DNA of 64,000 nt. It comes from JAWPMT01 sp965227935 (GTDB lineage: Bacteria; Bacteroidota; Bacteroidia; Cytophagales; Cyclobacteriaceae). The position numbers and the translations under genes are program-made. The notes beneath the pieces are model-generated. The model was not told where the DNA came from, ran no database searches, and saw only the letters and a program-made list of their open reading frames with translations. The stretch lies in contig CBDDGS010000019.1 of the NCBI GenBank assembly GCA_965227935.1, positions 186,001-250,000 on the forward strand, given 5' to 3'. Below, one piece after another: positions 61,837-64,000 of the stretch (position 1 is its first letter; each line of letters opens with the position of its first letter).

Positions 61837-62058
61837 GTGAGTGTGAAGGTCTTACGAAAGATTTTGACGATCCCGGTGGTCATCTACCAGTATAGTATAT
61901 CACCCCTCTTCCCAAGCTCTTGTCGCTACTCGCCGACATGCTCGGAATATATGAAGCAAGCCATTCTCAAACATGGCTTGAAGGGCGTCTGGATGGGATT
62001 GAAGCGAATTTCCAGATGTCACCCCTGGGGTGGTAGTGGCTATGACCCGGTGCCCTAA
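61837..62058 (+). CDS. yidD: Membrane protein insertion efficiency factor YidD
   Basis: A 73-residue YidD, a small membrane-associated protein that assists YidC-mediated insertion. SISPLFPSSCRYSPTCSEYM (the conserved Cys region) and RCHPWGGSGYDPVP are diagnostic. The start is GTG at 61837 (or GTG at 61843). It is not next to rnpA, yidC or rpmH here. EamA follows 21 bp downstream. Confidence 0.95.
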   Translation: MSVKVLRKILTIPVVIYQYSISPLFPSSCRYSPTCSEYMKQAILKHGLKGVWMGLKRISRCHPWGGSGYDPVP

Positions 62059-62079
62059 ATTTTTTGACTGTGAACAACC

Positions 62080-62958
62080 GTGACTGTCCGTTCTTCCCAT
62101 AATTCATCTCTCTATCATGTAGCGGAGTTCAATGTCGCCATGGTTTTGATGTCTACCTCGGGGGTGCTAGGCAGGTATATCACATTGGCTCCGCCCGCCA
62201 CCATATGCCTGCGATGCATCGTTGGTGCCATTTTTTTGGGATTGATATGCCAGGCTCGCGGTGTGCGTTTGAAGGTGAAGTCCCGGGACATGTTGTCTTT
62301 TTGGTTCCTGGCCATACTCATGTCGGGTAGTTGGATCACCTACTTCATGTCGTTGCAGAAGTCCAATGTGGCGGTGGCCATGCTTTCGCACTTCACCTAT
62401 CCGATTTTTATTGCCTTCCTGGAGCCACTCCTGCTGAAGACCAAGTTTCAGCCCATTCACCTTCTTTTCGCTTTGATGGGACTGATAGGCATTTCGTTGC
62501 TGACGCCTTCTTTTTCACTTGACGACAATATCTTTCAGGGCGTCCTTTTGGGCGTTTTTGCGGCCTTGATCTATGCATTTCGGAATGTGCTAATGAAGAA
62601 ACAGGTGTCGCGATATTCCGGGATGACGCTCATGTTTTATCAGATGGTGATGAGTTCTGTGTTGCTATTGCCAGCATTGTATTTCTACGATCTTCGTCCT
62701 GTGAGTACGATGTGGCCGGCGATCCTTGCTTTAGGGGTTATAACAACCGCTATGGGCCATACCATGTTCGTTATAGCCATGAAGAATTTTTCCATGACGA
62801 CACTCAGCATTTTGAGTACCGTCCAGCCCATCTACGGGATTATCCTTGGAATGATCTTCTTAGCAGAGACGCCAGCCATGCGCTCTATTATTGGTGGAGT
62901 GATCATTCTTACGACGGCTACGGTGGAGGCAGTGAGGCATAGTAGAGGGAGGGGGTGA
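62080..62958 (+). CDS. EamA-family drug/metabolite transporter
   Basis: A 292-residue membrane protein with ten hydrophobic helices in two EamA repeats (first AEFNVAMVLMSTSGVLGRYI; second IFQGVLLGVFAALIYAFRNV). ILSTVQPIYGIILGMIFLAE is the conserved end of the second repeat. Translation probably begins at GTG 62080, since the family conserves the residues around HVAEFN. DMT transporters export amino acids, nucleotides or small metabolites; the substrate is not known. It lies 21 bp behind yidD. Confidence 0.88.
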   Translation: MTVRSSHNSSLYHVAEFNVAMVLMSTSGVLGRYITLAPPATICLRCIVGAIFLGLICQARGVRLKVKSRDMLSFWFLAILMSGSWITYFMSLQKSNVAVAMLSHFTYPIFIAFLEPLLLKTKFQPIHLLFALMGLIGISLLTPSFSLDDNIFQGVLLGVFAALIYAFRNVLMKKQVSRYSGMTLMFYQMVMSSVLLLPALYFYDLRPVSTMWPAILALGVITTAMGHTMFVIAMKNFSMTTLSILSTVQPIYGIILGMIFLAETPAMRSIIGGVIILTTATVEAVRHSRGRG

Positions 62959-63050
62959 CTACCGGTGCCGAGTTGGACGGTTTCGAGTTCAAAGTTTCGT
63001 TACGATAAGCTAGCTCGATGTGCTGGTAGAGTATTCAGAATTTTGCGAGG

Positions 63051-63620
63051 CTACATTCCCAGTGTTGTGTCATTGACGACGATGTAAACCACCATGGTAA
63101 TAACAGCCAGGACTTGAAGCACGATGTGTGCCTTTTGAGAGGGTTCTTTCCAAAGGATGAATACCAGGTAGACCACGGCATAGAGCATTTGTGGCCATGA
63201 CTCCGCCAAAGGGATCTGGTGGATATAGAGGTTCTGCCAGATGCTGATCACGATGGTGGCCAAAATTATGCTGTAGAGCCAACGCCATTGGTCTCGAAAG
63301 TATGCGTCCAGGTCTGTCTCATGTCCACGTATACCCGTCGGAAACATCATCCTTGCCAAAGTGAACAATAGTATTGGATAGGTGAGCACGGACAATACCA
63401 CACCTAATGTCCAACTCCCAACAACATGAGCATTCTGATAGTTAATCCACCACTCCTGAATGTGGAGGAAAAATATCACGGCAGTCATGAGGGTATGCGG
63501 CACACTGAGCTTGACATTTTTAAGGTGTGAAAGAACATCAGCGACGCTGGTCAATATCTGTGCGATGCCGAGTCCGAGGATCAGTGAGGTCAATACGACT
63601 ACGTACTCAAATGGCTCCAT
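63051..63620 (-). CDS. Hypothetical six-helix membrane protein
   Basis: A 189-residue protein with about six membrane helices (VVVLTSLILGLGIAQILTSV, LMTAVIFFLHIQEWWINY, WTLGVVLSVLTYPILLFTLA, WRWLYSIILATIVISIW, LYAVVYLVFILW, VLQVLAVITMVVYIVV). I recognise no family. The starting pattern EYVVVLTSLILGLGIAQIL appears in widespread uncharacterised bacterial membrane proteins. It starts at ATG 63620 and ends alone after about 90 bp without a gene. Confidence 0.75.
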   Translation of the reverse strand: MEPFEYVVVLTSLILGLGIAQILTSVADVLSHLKNVKLSVPHTLMTAVIFFLHIQEWWINYQNAHVVGSWTLGVVLSVLTYPILLFTLARMMFPTGIRGHETDLDAYFRDQWRWLYSIILATIVISIWQNLYIHQIPLAESWPQMLYAVVYLVFILWKEPSQKAHIVLQVLAVITMVVYIVVNDTTLGM

Positions 63621-63674
63621 GTCAACTAGGAATTGTTGCTCTCCAAGCTACCGAAAAGCTTAGAAAAGGGAAAA

Positions 63675-64000
63675 TCAACGTTGGCTCATGATCGCGGACT
63701 TGACAGAACCGTGGGTTTCAAGCAGCTGCTTGGCCTCATCATAGCTGATCTGCAGTTCCTCCACGAGGAACCGGACTCCTCGATCGACCAGCTTGGTATT
63801 GTTGAGTTGCATGTGGACCATCTTGTTGCCCTCTACACGCCCGATGCGGATCATCAGCGCTGTGGAGATCATGTTGAGGACCAATTTTTGCGATGTCCCA
63901 GACTTCATGCGCGTACTGCCAGTGACAAATTCGGGCCCTACAACGACGACGATCGGGATTTCTGCTGCTGCTGCTACCGGGGAGCCAGGGTTGTTGACAA
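63675..64000 (-). CDS. murQ: N-acetylmuramic acid 6-phosphate etherase, C-terminal part (5' end outside window)
   Basis: The frame runs off the right edge; about 108 residues are visible. IPIVVVVGPEFVTGSTRMK followed by SGTSQKLVLNMISTALMI is diagnostic of MurQ (SIS domain), and the C-terminal region ends in a UBA-like helical segment (ISYDEAKQLLETHGSVKSAI). MurQ cleaves the lactyl ether of MurNAc-6-phosphate in peptidoglycan recycling. The residue order matches the family with no break. The neighbouring recycling genes, if any, are outside the window. Confidence 0.93.
   Translation of the reverse strand, partial: VNNPGSPVAAAAEIPIVVVVGPEFVTGSTRMKSGTSQKLVLNMISTALMIRIGRVEGNKMVHMQLNNTKLVDRGVRFLVEELQISYDEAKQLLETHGSVKSAIMSQR

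Overview
The window is typical chromosome of a Bacteroidota, most likely a free-living member of the Cytophagales or a close relative (inference from gene content). The indicators are a TonB-dependent receptor with an N-terminal STN domain and a carboxypeptidase-like repeat, its DUF4249 partner, FecR/ECF-sigma pairs, a PorV/PorQ-like outer-membrane protein, a DUF2807 'head-GIN' protein, hybrid sensor kinases including one ending in an AraC-type DNA-binding domain, and a DNA polymerase III alpha subunit fused to a proofreading exonuclease. Gene density is high, starts are often TTG or GTG, and several junctions overlap by a few bases. I saw no rRNA, tRNA, prophage or CRISPR array.

Layout. 1-3.5 kb: end of pyruvate kinase, a lipoprotein alpha/beta hydrolase, a DUF2807 protein, a structured intergenic RNA candidate and a TPR protein. 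3.7-9.9 kb (minus): hybrid kinase, single-domain response regulator, small unknown protein, metallo-beta-lactamase-fold phosphodiesterase and RqcH, apparently one transcription unit. 9.9-15.9 kb: miaA, pfkA, a flippase, a class V aminotransferase, a TauE-type permease and folK. 16.2-21.1 kb (plus): sppA, bioB, a thioesterase, a class IV aminotransferase and a DsbA-like protein. 21-27.4 kb: an ABC-2 exporter, an acyl-CoA ligase, a GH32 fructan hydrolase and both subunits of a 3-oxoacid CoA-transferase. 27.4-30.2 kb: a TPR / histidine kinase / receiver / AraC one-protein phosphorelay.

30.2-37.0 kb (minus) is the most distinctive region: six tightly packed genes encoding an outer-membrane beta-barrel candidate, a serine-hydrolase-like lipoprotein whose catalytic motifs are all altered, an ECF sigma factor, a FecR anti-sigma factor, an STN-type TonB receptor and a DUF4249 lipoprotein. 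Divergent to it (37.1-39.2 kb) is a second ECF sigma / anti-sigma / DUF4097-like unit. Then come ftsE, a fructose-6-phosphate-aldolase-type transaldolase, the SRP RNA gene, an intact serine hydrolase, a REP-associated transposase (RAYT) with inverted REP ends, and dnaE (44.6-48.8 kb). 50-54.9 kb holds two tandem MacB/FtsX-type permeases without an ATPase. The rest contains small conserved proteins, a helix-hairpin-helix/beta-barrel protein with a PorV/PorQ-like partner, a YwqK-type repeat protein, a single-POTRA D15-like protein, yidD, an EamA transporter, a membrane protein and the 3' part of murQ.

The strongest unexplained signals are a 123-bp element present twice (15994-16116 and 41076-41198), whose central hairpin differs by compensatory base changes, and the six-gene signalling operon with its predicted pseudo-enzyme.
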